Below, one piece after another: positions 47,397 to 57,812 of a DNA stretch of 64,000 nt. The DNA comes from Ascarosepion bandense (lineage: Eukaryota; Mollusca; Cephalopoda; Sepiida; Sepiidae), in contig JBBBDQ010001940.1 of assembly GCA_037127315.1 (NCBI GenBank), positions 524,001 through 588,000 on the forward strand. Direction: 5' to 3'. A program made the translations under genes and the position numbers. The notes below the pieces were generated by a model. The model had not been told where the DNA came from and searched no databases. It saw nothing but the letters and a program-made list of their open reading frames with translations. How positions within the stretch are numbered: position 1 is the stretch's first letter; each line of letters starts with the position of its first letter.

Positions 47397-47789
47397 CTGA
47401 CATAGCAAAAGCCATGGGATATGTTATCATGGAGCAAACCTCTATCCCAGTGTTGTGCAACAACTTCACATGAAATCATTTCTACATGCGGTTGGAGGAT
47501 CTCTAGAGCTATTGAGCCATGCCATTTCAATATTCAGATTTCCCTGATATTTCAGGATCTTGTGTTTAAATAGCTATCTTCACCACATTCCATAAATGCT
47601 CAATTGGATTTATGTCAGACAAATGTGGCCATGTCATTTGTTAGAAGTTTCCAAATTGTTCTGCAAAGTAATTCTGGGAAACTTATGCCTGATGACACAA
47701 TACATTATCTTGCAGGAAGAATTCATCATTGTTAGGGTATATGAAATATATGAGTGTAAATGCACACAAAGCAGTGCAGTGTAAGGGTC
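47397..47789 (-). mobile_element. Tc1-like fragment, copy B
   Basis: Nearly identical to 45797-46190 with about ten differences in 393 bases. The match stops abruptly after GTAAGGGTCA, where copy A continues CCAGTTAATG. It contains only the C-terminal part of the transposase. Confidence 0.85.
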
Positions 47790-47935
47790 ATAATATAATG
47801 GAATATTAATTATTTTGCATATAACAGGACAATAAGGTGTGTGTATAGCATAGTGCAGTGTGGTAGTGGTTTCATAATGGCGGTGGTATGTAACATTCTC
47901 CACTAGTCCATATAAACACATTGACTGGTGCTCTC

Positions 47936-48735
47936 TGAAAGGGCAATACAAATGAAGGACTTGTACCTATGTTTTATCGATTATGTCAAGGCGTTCAACA
48001 AAATATGCCACAAAGAATTGATGGAGATGCTCAGCAGCCTTGACATATTTGGGAAAGACATAAGAGTAATCAAGAATCTCTACTGGCAGCAAACTCCCTG
48101 CATACGGACAGGTAACGAATTCGGCAGATATACAAAGATAGAAAGTGGTATAAGATAAGGATGTATCTTTTCACTGGATCTATTTAACTTGTATAGCGAG
48201 ACTATTTTGAGGACCCTAGATGTTATGCCAGAATTTGTAATCGGAGGCCAAAATTTGAACAACATAAGGTATGCAGAAAGTGCTACACAGAGATTCAAAG
48301 GTGAATTGCATGGCAAAGAATGTGTTTCAGAAGCTGAGTAAAGTATTAAGACACAGGAAACTGTATTTCTCCAGAAGGATACTGTGGATATCATGGACCA
48401 AGCATGTTAGCAATGATGAGGTTTTGGAAAAGATAGAAATAAAAAGGAAATTAATATTAAGCATCAGGAAGAGACAACTAAAGTTCCTGGGGCATGCAAT
48501 GAGAAGGGAAGGCTTGGAGAACCTGATACTAACAACCCAGATAGTGGGGAAAAAGAAACAGGAAAGCAGTGGATAACATATTTGGAGGGCCCGAGCAGGT
48601 GGATGACAGAATGGGGTTGCATGGTGTTATAGGAGAAAGCGTACTAAGAGCCACCAGGGATAGGGAGACATGGAAGGTCATGATGTCCTATGTCCTGAAA
48701 GGACAAGGCACATAGAAGAAGGTGGCCTGACTGTT
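47936..48735 (+). mobile_element. RTE-like non-LTR retrotransposon fragment, plus strand
   Basis: Encodes reverse-transcriptase blocks DLYLCFIDYVKAFNKICH, YWQQTPCIRTGNEFGRYTK, then SETILRTLDVMPEFVIGGQN ending NNIRYAE. After this the expected YADD-to-thumb region is missing and the sequence resumes at the C-terminal blocks ILWISWTKHVSNDEVLEK and RKRQLKFLGHAMRREGLENL. Same family as 10205-10955. Deletions, a stop and frameshifts make it inactive. Confidence 0.85.
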
Positions 48736-48741
48736 ATGTGT

Positions 48742-49093
48742 TCATTTGCACTCATTTATGGACTTCATGTACCCTAATAACAAAAAATTCTTCTAGCAAG
48801 ATAATGTAAGGTCATCAGGCCTGAGTTGCCTAGAATTGGTTTGCAGAGCATTTTTAAGATTTCCAACAAATGGTGTGGCTATCACATTGGTCTGGCATGA
48901 AGCTAATTGTGCATTTGTAGGATGTGATGGAAATCTTTATTTAAACACAAGATCCTGAAATATCAAGGAGCTCTGGATAGCTATTGAAATGGCAATGCTT
49001 GAAACCTCCAGAGATCTTTTGACTGCATGTGGAAATGATTTCATGTGAAGTTGTTGCACAACACTGATCTAGAGGTTTGCTCCATGAAAATGC
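48742..49093 (+). mobile_element. Tc1-like fragment, copy C (inverted)
   Basis: Aligns, with more divergence, to the reverse complement of copies A and B (shared CAAGATAATGTA, TTAAACACAAGATCCTGAAA, ATTTCATGTGAAGTTGTTGC, AGGTTTGCTCCATGA). The transposase C-terminus is in plus sense here. Confidence 0.85.
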
Positions 49094-49139
49094 AATACTC
49101 AACATCTCTCCAGAGGTCTTCTGACTATTTATGGAATTC

Positions 49140-49680
49140 ATACCACATCGAGTTGTTGCACTTTTGGCAATAGGTACATATCTGATGATTTTAAAAGATT
49201 CAGATTTAGTGCTGAGGATTCAATAATCAGAATGCAAGGACAGTGAAATTGCTTATGACATTCATTTGGTAACTTTGAAACTTTTTTTTTTTTTTTCCTT
49301 TTTTGCATGTTTGGAGAAAGTTGCAAAATGCAGATGAGCATTGTCTTGCATGAATGAACACTTTAGTTGAAAACCTCTTTGTCATAGCATGTATCATTCA
49401 AAAATATCTTGTCCAGAAAGCTCAATAATTCTCTGCACTTATTTTGGTGCCATCATCAACCTTAGAGGGACTTAACATTTTACTGCCTGAAATACTAGCC
49501 CAAAATATTAGTCTTTTGTCTTTTTTTAATCATGTTGATTGTCTTTCCTTGAAGAGCTAACTATCAGTCCTGCATCAGGTTTATCCAATGTAGCTTGAGA
49601 TTCATCATTAAAAAATGACTGTTCAGAAATCAGTTTTCATATACTTCTTTGCTCTATTAACATATTCCTTTATGTTGTTT
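49140..49680 (-). pseudogene. Second, distinct Tc1-like transposase remnant
   Basis: The minus strand reads WTVIF, two stops, then ESQATLDKPDA (Tc1 first-Asp region, with the Asp lost) near 49570-49630. It also reads FMQDNAHLHFATFSKHAKK near 49300-49355 (second Asp, QDNAxxH block). Sequence around these blocks does not match copies A to C. It carries many stops. Confidence 0.65.
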
Positions 49681-49699
49681 ATTTAATGAGGCTAGTTTT

Positions 49700-50040
49700 T
49701 TTTTTTTTTTTTTTTTTTTTTTGTTGCTTTCATGTTTTTTGTTAATGTTCTTGATATTCTGCGCCATTTATCTGTTGATATTTGAAACACCAGATTCTTC
49801 TACAGCCACTCTTCACTTAATATCTTTCGGACTTATGACCAGTGATAAAATTTCAAAAAATAAAAAATTCAGCATGTCAGCATTGTGCATATTTTATGAA
49901 AAATGTGGTTGTTTTTTTTTTATCTTCAAAATGAATAAAGTGAAAAATAAATTAAAATTTACTTGTACTCTATTTACAGTATGTAAATTGAAATAATGTA
50001 CAGAATATAGGGCTGATTTTTTTTTTTTTTGTTTTTTTTG
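49700..50040. other. Intronic T-rich sequence
   Basis: T tracts at 49697-49721 and 50018-50029, no coding or repeat identity recognised. Confidence 0.4.
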
Positions 50041-50054
50041 TTTATTGCATTTAC

Positions 50055-50350
50055 TGTTTATTTCAAACATACATACCGTAGTGGGGGTGCTAGAGGGTGT
50101 CATCAGTGATGTCTTTGCGTGGATTATTAGGGGGTTTCAGGTCTCTCAACATCATACCCCTCCTCACCGTGCCAACCCGACCCGACCAGAGATGATCAGT
50201 CTCTGGTCCACCTTCTATATGTTCTTTCAGACACTGGAAAATATTTATAACGTTTGGGCCTGGTACAAAACCTTGCAAATGCTTCTGATTGGTGACAGTC
50301 AGAGCCACTTTCCATTAAGAGGCGAACCGTACATGAACTCATCCGAAAAT
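50055..50350. other. GC-richer patch of unknown origin
   Basis: A sharply bounded segment of about 300 bases with much higher GC than its AT-rich flanks. It includes an inverted repeat GACCAGAGA/TCTCTGGTC at 50184-50207. Frames of 103 (plus) and 72 (minus) residues cross it, but neither resembles a known family. It looks like an inserted element. Confidence 0.4.
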
Positions 50351-50389
50351 ATATGAAACAATTTATTTGTCGAACGGTTATTAAAAAAA

Positions 50390-50650
50390 AACTCTCAACT
50401 AAGAATTAATCACGATTCGTTTAAAAATAAATAAATATCTACAAATATATAATTTTAAGTCCTTTCTAAAAAAAAAAACAAAAAAAACTCCTAAGAATAT
50501 ATCAAAAGAAAAAAAAATCGTTTAAAAAATACAAGTATCTACAAATATGTATAAATTTAAAATCGTTCCCAAAAATTTGAAAAATATATATATACAAAAG
50601 TACTTTAAAATCTTTTTAAAACCACACATAAATATATAATGAATTATGTA
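50390..50650. repeat. Degenerate AT-rich tandem repeat
   Basis: Units of about 100 bases recur (AGAATTAATCACGATTCG near 50402, AGAATATATCAAAAG near 50494). Each is followed by TATCTACAAATAT and a CTTTCTAAAA- or GTTCCCAAAA-type segment. Confidence 0.5.
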
Positions 50651-50929
50651 CAAGTAAAAAAACCTTAATTACAATTAAATACATTAATTTAAAACTTATT
50701 TATGCATTTTATCTTATTTACGAGTACTAATAAAAATGAAGAGAACATTAGTACATTATTGTATAAACATTTAGAAATAAATCAGAAATGGTGCAAAAAT
50801 GACATCAAAGTTATCTGAAGCTGATTGACACAAACCCAATACATATATAGGCTGTTTGAAATAGTTTTCAGATACTTCTCATTTAGTGACCAGGTCATTA
50901 GAATGGATGCCTGTAATTAGCTGAGTGGC

Positions 50930-50933
<4 letters not shown>

Positions 50934-50967
<34 letters not shown>
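50934..50967. repeat. T homopolymer of 34
   Basis: Uninterrupted T run in the intron upstream of RRP5 exon g. Its exact length may be an assembly estimate. Confidence 0.85.
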
Positions 50968-50968
<1 letters not shown>

Positions 50969-51545
50969 GCTGGTCAATACATTTTTCTTATTACTTTTTT
51001 CTTTTAATTTTTCTCAAACCTCTTTTTCTGATATTCTTAGTTTTTTCTTTGTTTATTTTTTTCTTTTTGTCTTGTCAATGTCTACAATTTCTTTTATAAC
51101 TGTTCCATGATCTCTGCTCAACTTAAAGTGTAATTTCCAAAATTATGTTTGCATCAGTCAATAATTTGACAATATTTTCTTTCGTGCATAGATCTTTCTT
51201 AAAACCCTGGGAAATCTTCAACTGAAATTAATAAATAATCATAACAATACTATTAAATATCCTATTATAATTGTGCTTGTCCCTCTCTTTGTTAGTTCGC
51301 ACAACTATTATGTCCTACCAATACCTCACAAATAATAGACTATTATTTTGATAATGTGAAAAAAAAGGGGGAAAAGGCACAATTTTTATTTGTCAATTTT
51401 TAAAAAAAATTTTTAAATAATAAAAATATTGATATTTTAGTGAATATATTTTCTCTCCTGTTGCTAGATTTTATTATTGCTAAATGAAATTGTTTATCCT
51501 TTCAATTATTTCTTTGCTCATTTTGTTCTCATTTCTTATTTTCAG

Positions 51546-51743
51546 ATCCAGGCAACTGTTGTGTATGTTGATCACAAGGAGAAATGGCTAACCTTTTCAT
51601 TATTGAATCATTATCACAATCCAGTCTCAGACTTGTTTCCCAAATACAAAGAAGGTCAAAACAAGACAGGAATTGTTCAGTCAGTGAATAATAAAATCGG
51701 AATCTATTTGGGATTACCAAAAGGAATTTTAGGAATAGCTGAT
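51546..51743 (+). CDS. PDCD11: RRP5/PDCD11 exon g: end of S1 repeat 3 and start of S1 repeat 4
   Basis: Sixty-six codons, phase 0 at both ends, with acceptor TTTTCAG and donor GTATGT after GCTGAT. The peptide has ATVVYVDHKEKWLTFSLL (closing strand of repeat 3), a linker, then GIVQSVNNKIGIYLGLPKG (opening of repeat 4). It ends ILGIAD and joins smoothly to LQGLSG in the next exon, as in the family. The last 31 bases of the exon, its donor and about 150 bases of intron are tandemly duplicated just downstream (about 51908-52088). The first donor is assumed to be the functional one. Confidence 0.9.
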
Positions 51744-52088
51744 GTATGTTGATTTAAATCTTTGAATTTAATCTTAATATTCCAAGAGTTGTTCTGACTG
51801 TTGAAATCATTCTTTGTATTGCCTTTGTTGCCATCATAACATTTGGGACTGATCCATTACACGGTCTTTGGGGGGGAGGGTATAGTGTCTGTATATGTGT
51901 CTTTTGAATTACCAAAAAGAATTTTAGGAATAGCTGATGTATGTTGATTTAAATCTTTGAATTTAATCTTAATATTCCAAGAGTTGTTCTGACTGTTGAA
52001 ATCATTCTTTGTATTGCCTTTGTTGCCATCATAATATTTGGGACTGATTCATTACACGGTCTTTGGGGTGGGGGGTATAGTGTCTGTA
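51711..52088. repeat. Tandem duplication covering the 3' end of RRP5 exon g
   Basis: Unit 1 (51713-51893) and unit 2 (51908-52088) are almost identical at an offset of 195 bases. Both contain TTTTAGGAATAGCTGATG, TATGTTGATTTAAATC, TTGCCTTTGTTGCCATCATA and ACGGTCTTTGG. Unit 2 carries a copy of the last 31 exon bases and of the GTATGT donor. Confidence 0.92.
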
Positions 52089-52489
52089 AGGAAAGAAGAT
52101 TTTTTTCTTATGCAGAAAAATGTAGCAAACAGAAATAACTAATATACTATCCAGCCCAAGTTATTCCCAGCAACATGGCTATACAGATAATACCATCCTC
52201 AGTAAACTGTGTAGCATTAATGAATCCATATCACACCTGAAGATGCTAATTTCCTCCTTACTTAAGTAAAGAAAGCTTCAAAGTGCTGGAATCTACGCTG
52301 ACTTTAAATAAAAACAGGACAATGTCTGCTGCTTCCTTGAGTTTTCTCTCATGTTGATGTCTCTAATCATTCAAATTTCATCCCAGAGAGGATAATATGA
52401 GCCCTTTCATCTCCAGAAATTATCTGCTATATCAGTCATTTTTACCTCTCCTTTAGGTAGTGATTTACTAAATATACCTTAGATGTGGC

Positions 52490-52600
52490 ACAAGGTCACA
52501 AGTATAGATTGCCAAGTGAGAATCAAACTTGCTATTCAGTCGTAATTGACCTAGTGACATCAGTTTGCTAATCACTAAACTATGCTGCAGTGCTCAACAG
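52490..52600 (-). repeat. tRNA-like SINE head, minus strand
   Basis: The minus strand reads GCAGCATAGTTTAGTGATTA and then, about 40 bases on, AAGTTTGATTCTCACTTGG. This pattern fits polymerase III A and B boxes of a tRNA-derived SINE that is neither family 1 nor 2. The body was not traced. Confidence 0.4.
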
Positions 52601-52677
52601 TGACTCTCCTAGCAATTTACTAAGTTCAAATTAGATGTGGCTGAAATTATGGAGCATCCAATAAGAATTGAACTTGG

Positions 52678-52928
52678 TCTGTCAGTTAATTGTCATACAT
52701 GATACATGTTGACTTGGCAGAAGATTTTCCTGCAGCAGGTTGCCAATTCTTTGTGCAGTAGACTGGTTGCCAACCCAATCTGATCTGTTATTCAGCCCAT
52801 AGTTGGAGAGAGAAGTGATGTATTAATGCCTTTCCATACTTGTGTGTAAGTGAATAAAACGAATTCAACTGGAATTTGAACTCTGATTTCTCATTCCAAG
52901 TCGATATCCATTACACCACAACACACAT
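52678..52928 (-). repeat. tRNA-derived SINE (family 1), diverged
   Basis: Tail CTGTCAGTTAATTGTCATAC, body GACTGGTTGCCAACC, and head GATATCCATTACACCACAAC. The hairpin segment near the tail is deleted. Confidence 0.8.
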
Positions 52929-53039
52929 CCCTACTCAGTTGTAATTGATCTAATGAGATAAGACCTCTCCTTTGGACCTTGAATATGTTTTTGCTGATTT
53001 TTCATGTAAAGTAATGTTTTATTTACAAAAATCAGTAAG

Positions 53040-54110
53040 AAACATGTCACTGAAAGCATTGTTCATTGTTAACCACTACTTTATTCCATCTTTCTGGCAG
53101 CACTTGAAATTCACATTGGGAAAATGACGTTTTTTGAGGCTAACCATGAGTCAACCCCATTTTTGGGATCTTCATTAGAATGAAAATGCTGCTCAGCCAG
53201 GCTATGTGCCATCAATTGGAACAAGTGATAATTGGCTAGAGCAATGTCTGGTGAATACAGCAGGTGGGGTAGGATTTTCTATTTAAGCATTTCCAAGTAG
53301 GTTTTCACCCATTTTGCAGCATGTGACCTAGCCTTGTCATCTATGCTTGTATAGCAGTATATTTTTCTTCAATGTTCAGCTCAGATGCATCAATTGTAGT
53401 TGATAGCAATCTCCCGTGACAGTTTTTGTCTGTTTGAGCAGCTCATAATAAACTCTTCCCAGCTGATCCTGTCAAATGCAGAGCAAAAGCTTTGAACCAT
53501 GGATATTCAACTTTCCTGCCAATGTTGATATGTGGCTGGGCTTACCTCATGATCTACACTTAGGGTTATAGTAGTGTATCCATCACTGGTCACGATAATG
53601 ATGCAAAAAAGCTTTCCTTTTCTGCTGTTGAAGCAGCTGCTCACATGTGACAATATGCTGTTTGACATCTCTCCGCTTCAACTCGTGCAGTACCCAACGT
53701 TCTTGCTTTTGAACATTTCAAAACTGTTGTATGATGAACTTCTAGTGATTTTGCAAGTTTAGCTTGCACTGAATATGAGTCTTCATGAAGTAATGCCTCC
53801 AATTCTTTGTCTTCAACCTTTTTCGGTGCGCCAGAGTATTCTTTATATTCAACATCAAAATCATTATTTTTGAAGCATCTAAACCAATCTCTGCATGTTG
53901 TTTCCGACAGTGCATGATTGTCGTAAGTCTCAACAACAATTCTATGTGCTTCAGCTGCAGATTTCTTTTGAATAAAGTAGTGCAGTAAAATTCCCCACAA
54001 GTAGAATTTCTTTGGCACAAAATCCAACATGTTTAACACTATGAAAAACAAAGTTGTTTACACTTTGGTGAAATGGCATACATTGAATTTCAAGCTTGCT
54101 TATAGTACTT
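53040..54110 (-). pseudogene. mariner transposase remnant, second element
   Basis: The N-terminal half is open on the minus strand at 53641-54051: YFIQKKSAAEAHRIVVETYD, CRDWFRCFKNNDFDVEYKE, SGAPKKVEDKELEALL. This is a mariner double helix-turn-helix. Downstream, in shifted frames, are CEQLLQQQKRKAFLHH, the GSKLLLCI-QDQLGRVYYELL region, and SPDIALANYHLF. The last shows Asn at the third catalytic position, as in the other mariner here. The first catalytic Asp region is interrupted by a stop. Full length but dead. It belongs to a different mariner lineage from 43680-44700. Confidence 0.85.
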
Positions 54111-54947
54111 TCTTATAGATGTGTTACCTCAAAACTACACGTGTGCAGTTCTGGGGATGCCATCTGTTGGAAAACAGCTAGAACTTATTCAAGGTCCTAA
54201 TATATTTTTTCTATATTAAGAATTCCTTTCTCTCATCAAGGACAAACTTTAATAAGGTCCACATAAGAACTGGTTTTATTATTGAAAACTAAATTGATGT
54301 TGCAATATCCACAAATCTTATGGCTTTGTGAAAATGCTTCTCTTACATCTGGTCTGTTTTAGAGTAGTCATGTAGGTGATTTTTTTTTTTTACTTCATCT
54401 TCAGCTTAGAAATAACAAAGAATGGATAAGTTGCTTTGGAAAGTAATACTTTTATTTCTTTTTGCAATTTTCTGGTTTCACTGCTGATAACGGTTTTCAA
54501 ATGTTGAAGTCAACAAACTAAGCTTTTCTTAGCAACACATAGAATGAGTTTAACAAGTCAAACAATGAAGGATAATGACTTTTGTCAAAATTTTAATGTT
54601 TTTCATATTATTTTTAAGTTTATCTCAGGAAAACAAAAATGGGATGAATTGATGCTAGTTAAGGAATGTATTTTTAAGTCTTTATCTTTTTTTCTTTCTG
54701 TTTTTAATATTTGCATAAGAAAGAAAAATTGTGTATTCATTTTTTATTCTTGCTTTGATTTTGTTAGTCTATAAATGTGTTCTATTTTAAAAATTGTAAA
54801 GAAAATGAAAAATTTTAACTTTGTTACAGAATAGTTAAAATAAGTATTCATATGAATAATTAAAATATTCATATAAGTGAATCAATTATTATGCACTAAA
54901 ATTAACCAATAAAGTGAATTTCCAGTAATACATATGAAGTTTATTGT
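54111..54947. other. Intronic sequence with no recognised element
   Basis: AT-rich, nothing supported. Confidence 0.4.
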
Positions 54948-55002
54948 TGAAATGCATTTCATAACTAAAAAGCGGGATAGCAAAAATATATATTACCATA
55001 AA
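54948..55002. repeat. Short dispersed repeat copy 1
   Basis: Shares AAATGCATTTCATAA and AGCAAAAATATATATTACCA with 58838-58892 in the same orientation. Family unknown. Confidence 0.7.
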
Positions 55003-56836
55003 ATGATAGTACCAAAATATAATAACAATTAAAAACCAAACCAAATTATCAGTCATCTCTCATCAAAGCTAAAATCAAGGACAAAAAATTTGCATGGTGA
55101 CAAAAACAAAAAAAATACGTAAGCTAATATTGTATGCAACAAAAATATATATAGCATTAAGAACTATTTTCCTTTAAGCTAACCAACCACTCCTGCTTAC
55201 AGAGGTATGGCTGGTAGGACTTAATGTACCCTGTTCCAAAACTTTTGAGTGATAATCAGTATAAGCCTTACTCAGCACTGAGAACATGTCTGGTCTTTAA
55301 GATTGGCTTTTAAACAAATGTTCAGCTATTTGCTGACACCTTACTGAACCTATGCATATTGTTACCTTTCCTTGGCTGGTGCATATTGTTTGATCTGAGC
55401 TTCCAACCTTTTTATTCAGATGAAAATTCAATTCTTTAATATTTTTGTTTTTTTTTGTTTTTTTTTTTATATAACGGAAACTACTTTTTAGTTTACATTT
55501 TTTAAAAAAAAGTTTTTAATCACTTGTTTATTTCATTGTAACACCCCCCTATTATCAGCCTATGGTTCACCGAAACCATAAATAGCTTCTCTTTCTCTCT
55601 TTGGTCATCCGAAATGTGCAACACTGTTGTTGATTGATGAATTGATTTCTTTAGCCCTTGGTCCTTTCTGTGATTTGTGATTAATTGGTCACAGACAGGC
55701 CAAGATTTGTCATCAATACCCTGCCTTGGTTCAATCCAAACACAGTGAAGGCTTGCACTAATAAAAAAAATGAAATACTCTGAGAAGAATGATGAATAAT
55801 AAAAGAAAAATATTACGTTATATCTCAAGTATATTAAACAATGACTTCGTTAGTAGTGTACATGCAGGGTTGTCAATCTAAATTATCCCCACATTGGATG
55901 TGAAACTTGGTTAACCTGGTAGAGGTTGGCTGGAGTATAGTTAATAGAGTTTGTGCAGTTGATTTTTGGTAATTTCTTGGTAAGTCTGGCTCAAGGCTGA
56001 TGTGTCGAAGTTACACTTAGGCAGTAATCATGTGTGATCGATCTTCATCCACTTGGCCCAAATCTCAGATCTCTCTCTCTCTGCATCTCTTCATGCATTC
56101 ACTTTTATTGGTATCAGCCCTAAACTGGTGCAGAAGCAAGAAGGGTGGCAACTTGGTTGTCTTCCCCTCTCTTGGGTAATGGTTGCAGGCAGGTCCCCAC
56201 TTCTCCTATGTATTGCTTCTACACACGATTTTCTTGTTTTCTTTCCCAGGCAAATCATTCAACATATGTGAGTTGTTTTAACCAAAATAAATTTTACTTT
56301 TCCCTTTGTATGGTTTCGGATTCCGTCGTCAAGTAACTTTTTCACCTCCCAACTGACACTCAGGGGTTTACAGCCTCTTTCATTGGCAAACTGTCAACAC
56401 CTAAATTAGATATTGTCCCCGGCTAGACATCCTACTTGTAATGGAGTTTCAATCCATGGGAATATTTTTATACTGGTTAACTCTTTTCATGAGATATGTA
56501 TCAGTATACCTCTCTGTATATCTAAATAATAAAATTTACTAATAATTACCAGTAAACCAAATAGTCACATTATAATAATAGAAAAAAAATGTTATCCTTA
56601 AGCCATCTTTTTTTCTATTTGATATAAGCATAGTTATATCAAATAAATGTATAAATTCTTGTAAAATAATTGATTCACATTCTCTTTTAGGTTTCTATAA
56701 TTTTGAAGTTAGATATTTTGAAATATTACCAGGAATTTTTTTCAGGCTGTTACACTCATTCTTTAGGATTTAGTTCAATATGTTTATCTATCAATCCCTA
56801 GCATTTGTTTTTTTTTTTTTTTTTTAATCTTTTCAG
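55003..56836. other. Intronic sequence upstream of RRP5 exon h
   Basis: Mostly AT-rich. The segment 55540-56400 has more balanced composition (a possible old element), but no family or coding block could be named. A T tract of about 19 precedes the exon acceptor. Confidence 0.4.
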
Positions 56837-56904
56837 TTGCAAGGTTTAAGTGGCAAAGGATCTTCATCTATGGAAGAAGCTTATACTGTTGGATCAGAAC
56901 ACAA
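56837..56904 (+). CDS. PDCD11: RRP5/PDCD11 exon h: middle of S1 repeat 4
   Basis: Twenty-two codons plus two bases. The acceptor is TCTTTTCAG after a long T tract and the donor is GTAAAT. The peptide LQGLSGKGSSSMEEAYTVGS then EH is completed by KCRV in the next exon. The VGSEHKCRVIGF junction parallels the family's PGNTHKCRIID, which supports both this exon and the next despite their size. A 5.1-kb intron precedes it, containing a mariner remnant and SINE pieces. Confidence 0.87.
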
Positions 56905-56984
56905 GTAAATTTGTTTCTTTAATTTTTTCTTTAAAATAATTTTTTAGTCTTTTTAATCACATATCTAAACTTATTTATAAATGG

Positions 56985-57453
56985 AACTTTGTGTGTGTGT
57001 GTCCGTTACCTATAGACTCCGAAACGGCTGAACCAATTATCTTGAAAATTTACACAGTTGTACTATAAGCATCTGCAAGTATTCTTAGCTAGGTTTTGTG
57101 TCGAGGTACCCCTGATAAATATCGATAATCGAAAAAATTGTGTTATAGAAGGAGTGGTTTGATTTTAGTCAAATTTGATACACTCATAGACAATGACATA
57201 AGAAACAATATTCAGAAGTTTCAAGGTTGCAGTTCTTACAATAGTGCAGAAAATCGATTATATATATATAAGCAAGATGCTTGTGTGTGTGTCTGTTTAT
57301 CTGTCTGTATGTACTTTATACAAATCAAAAATTTTTATCTGATTCTCACCAAACTTTACACAAATATTCTTTAAGCTGAGTCTGAACTCCATGACCATGG
57401 ATTAGTTTTAAAGCTTTCATTACACTCAAGCAACACCGGACTATACTGCTAAT
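56985..57453 (+). repeat. Interspersed repeat with CTAG-like end (possible Helitron-like)
   Basis: The 3' part (57271-57453) is homologous to the reverse complement of 12576-12762 and ends GGACTATACTGCTAAT. The upstream part contains ACTCCGAAACGGCTGAACCA, a phrase I recall from Helentron-like invertebrate repeats. GTGT microsatellites start each part. Class is tentative. Confidence 0.55.
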
Positions 57454-57543
57454 AATTTATATTGACACTCTAAAGATGATTATGCCAAAAATATATGACT
57501 CCTGGTTATAAAGGAATGAGTAACAGTATATAAGACCATTCCT

Positions 57544-57812
57544 GATCCTGGCTTGGCAGCTTACCTTCAGTCAATTTCTCACTGATGGAGTGTGGCTTCT
57601 CTCTGTCTTTTCTATAAATATTTTCACTACTTCTGATCTGACAAGCTTCTTTCCCTGCTGCCCTGACCACATAGATATACTTGTGCTATTAGATTGGCAT
57701 CAAGGTCTTGCACTTCTCATCTGTGGAACTCCCTTCCATATACTTGCTTCCTTTATGGCTACAATCTCCAAAAGTTTAAATGCAGTGTTAATTGCCATCT
57801 TCCATCTCCCTA
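57544..57812 (+). mobile_element. CR1/Jockey-like retrotransposon fragment, plus strand
   Basis: Aligns with 29042-29365 of the plus-strand CR1-like element: the CTTGGCAG start, TGTGGCTTCTCTCTGTCTTT, the CTATAAATA segment, GGCTACAATCTCCAAAAGTT, and the end of the C-terminal domain. Indels break the frame. Confidence 0.78.

Noticed and set aside
51908..51938. Copy of the exon g end as an additional exon
   Set aside because: It has no acceptor of its own and is explained by the tandem duplication. Including it would add a stop codon.
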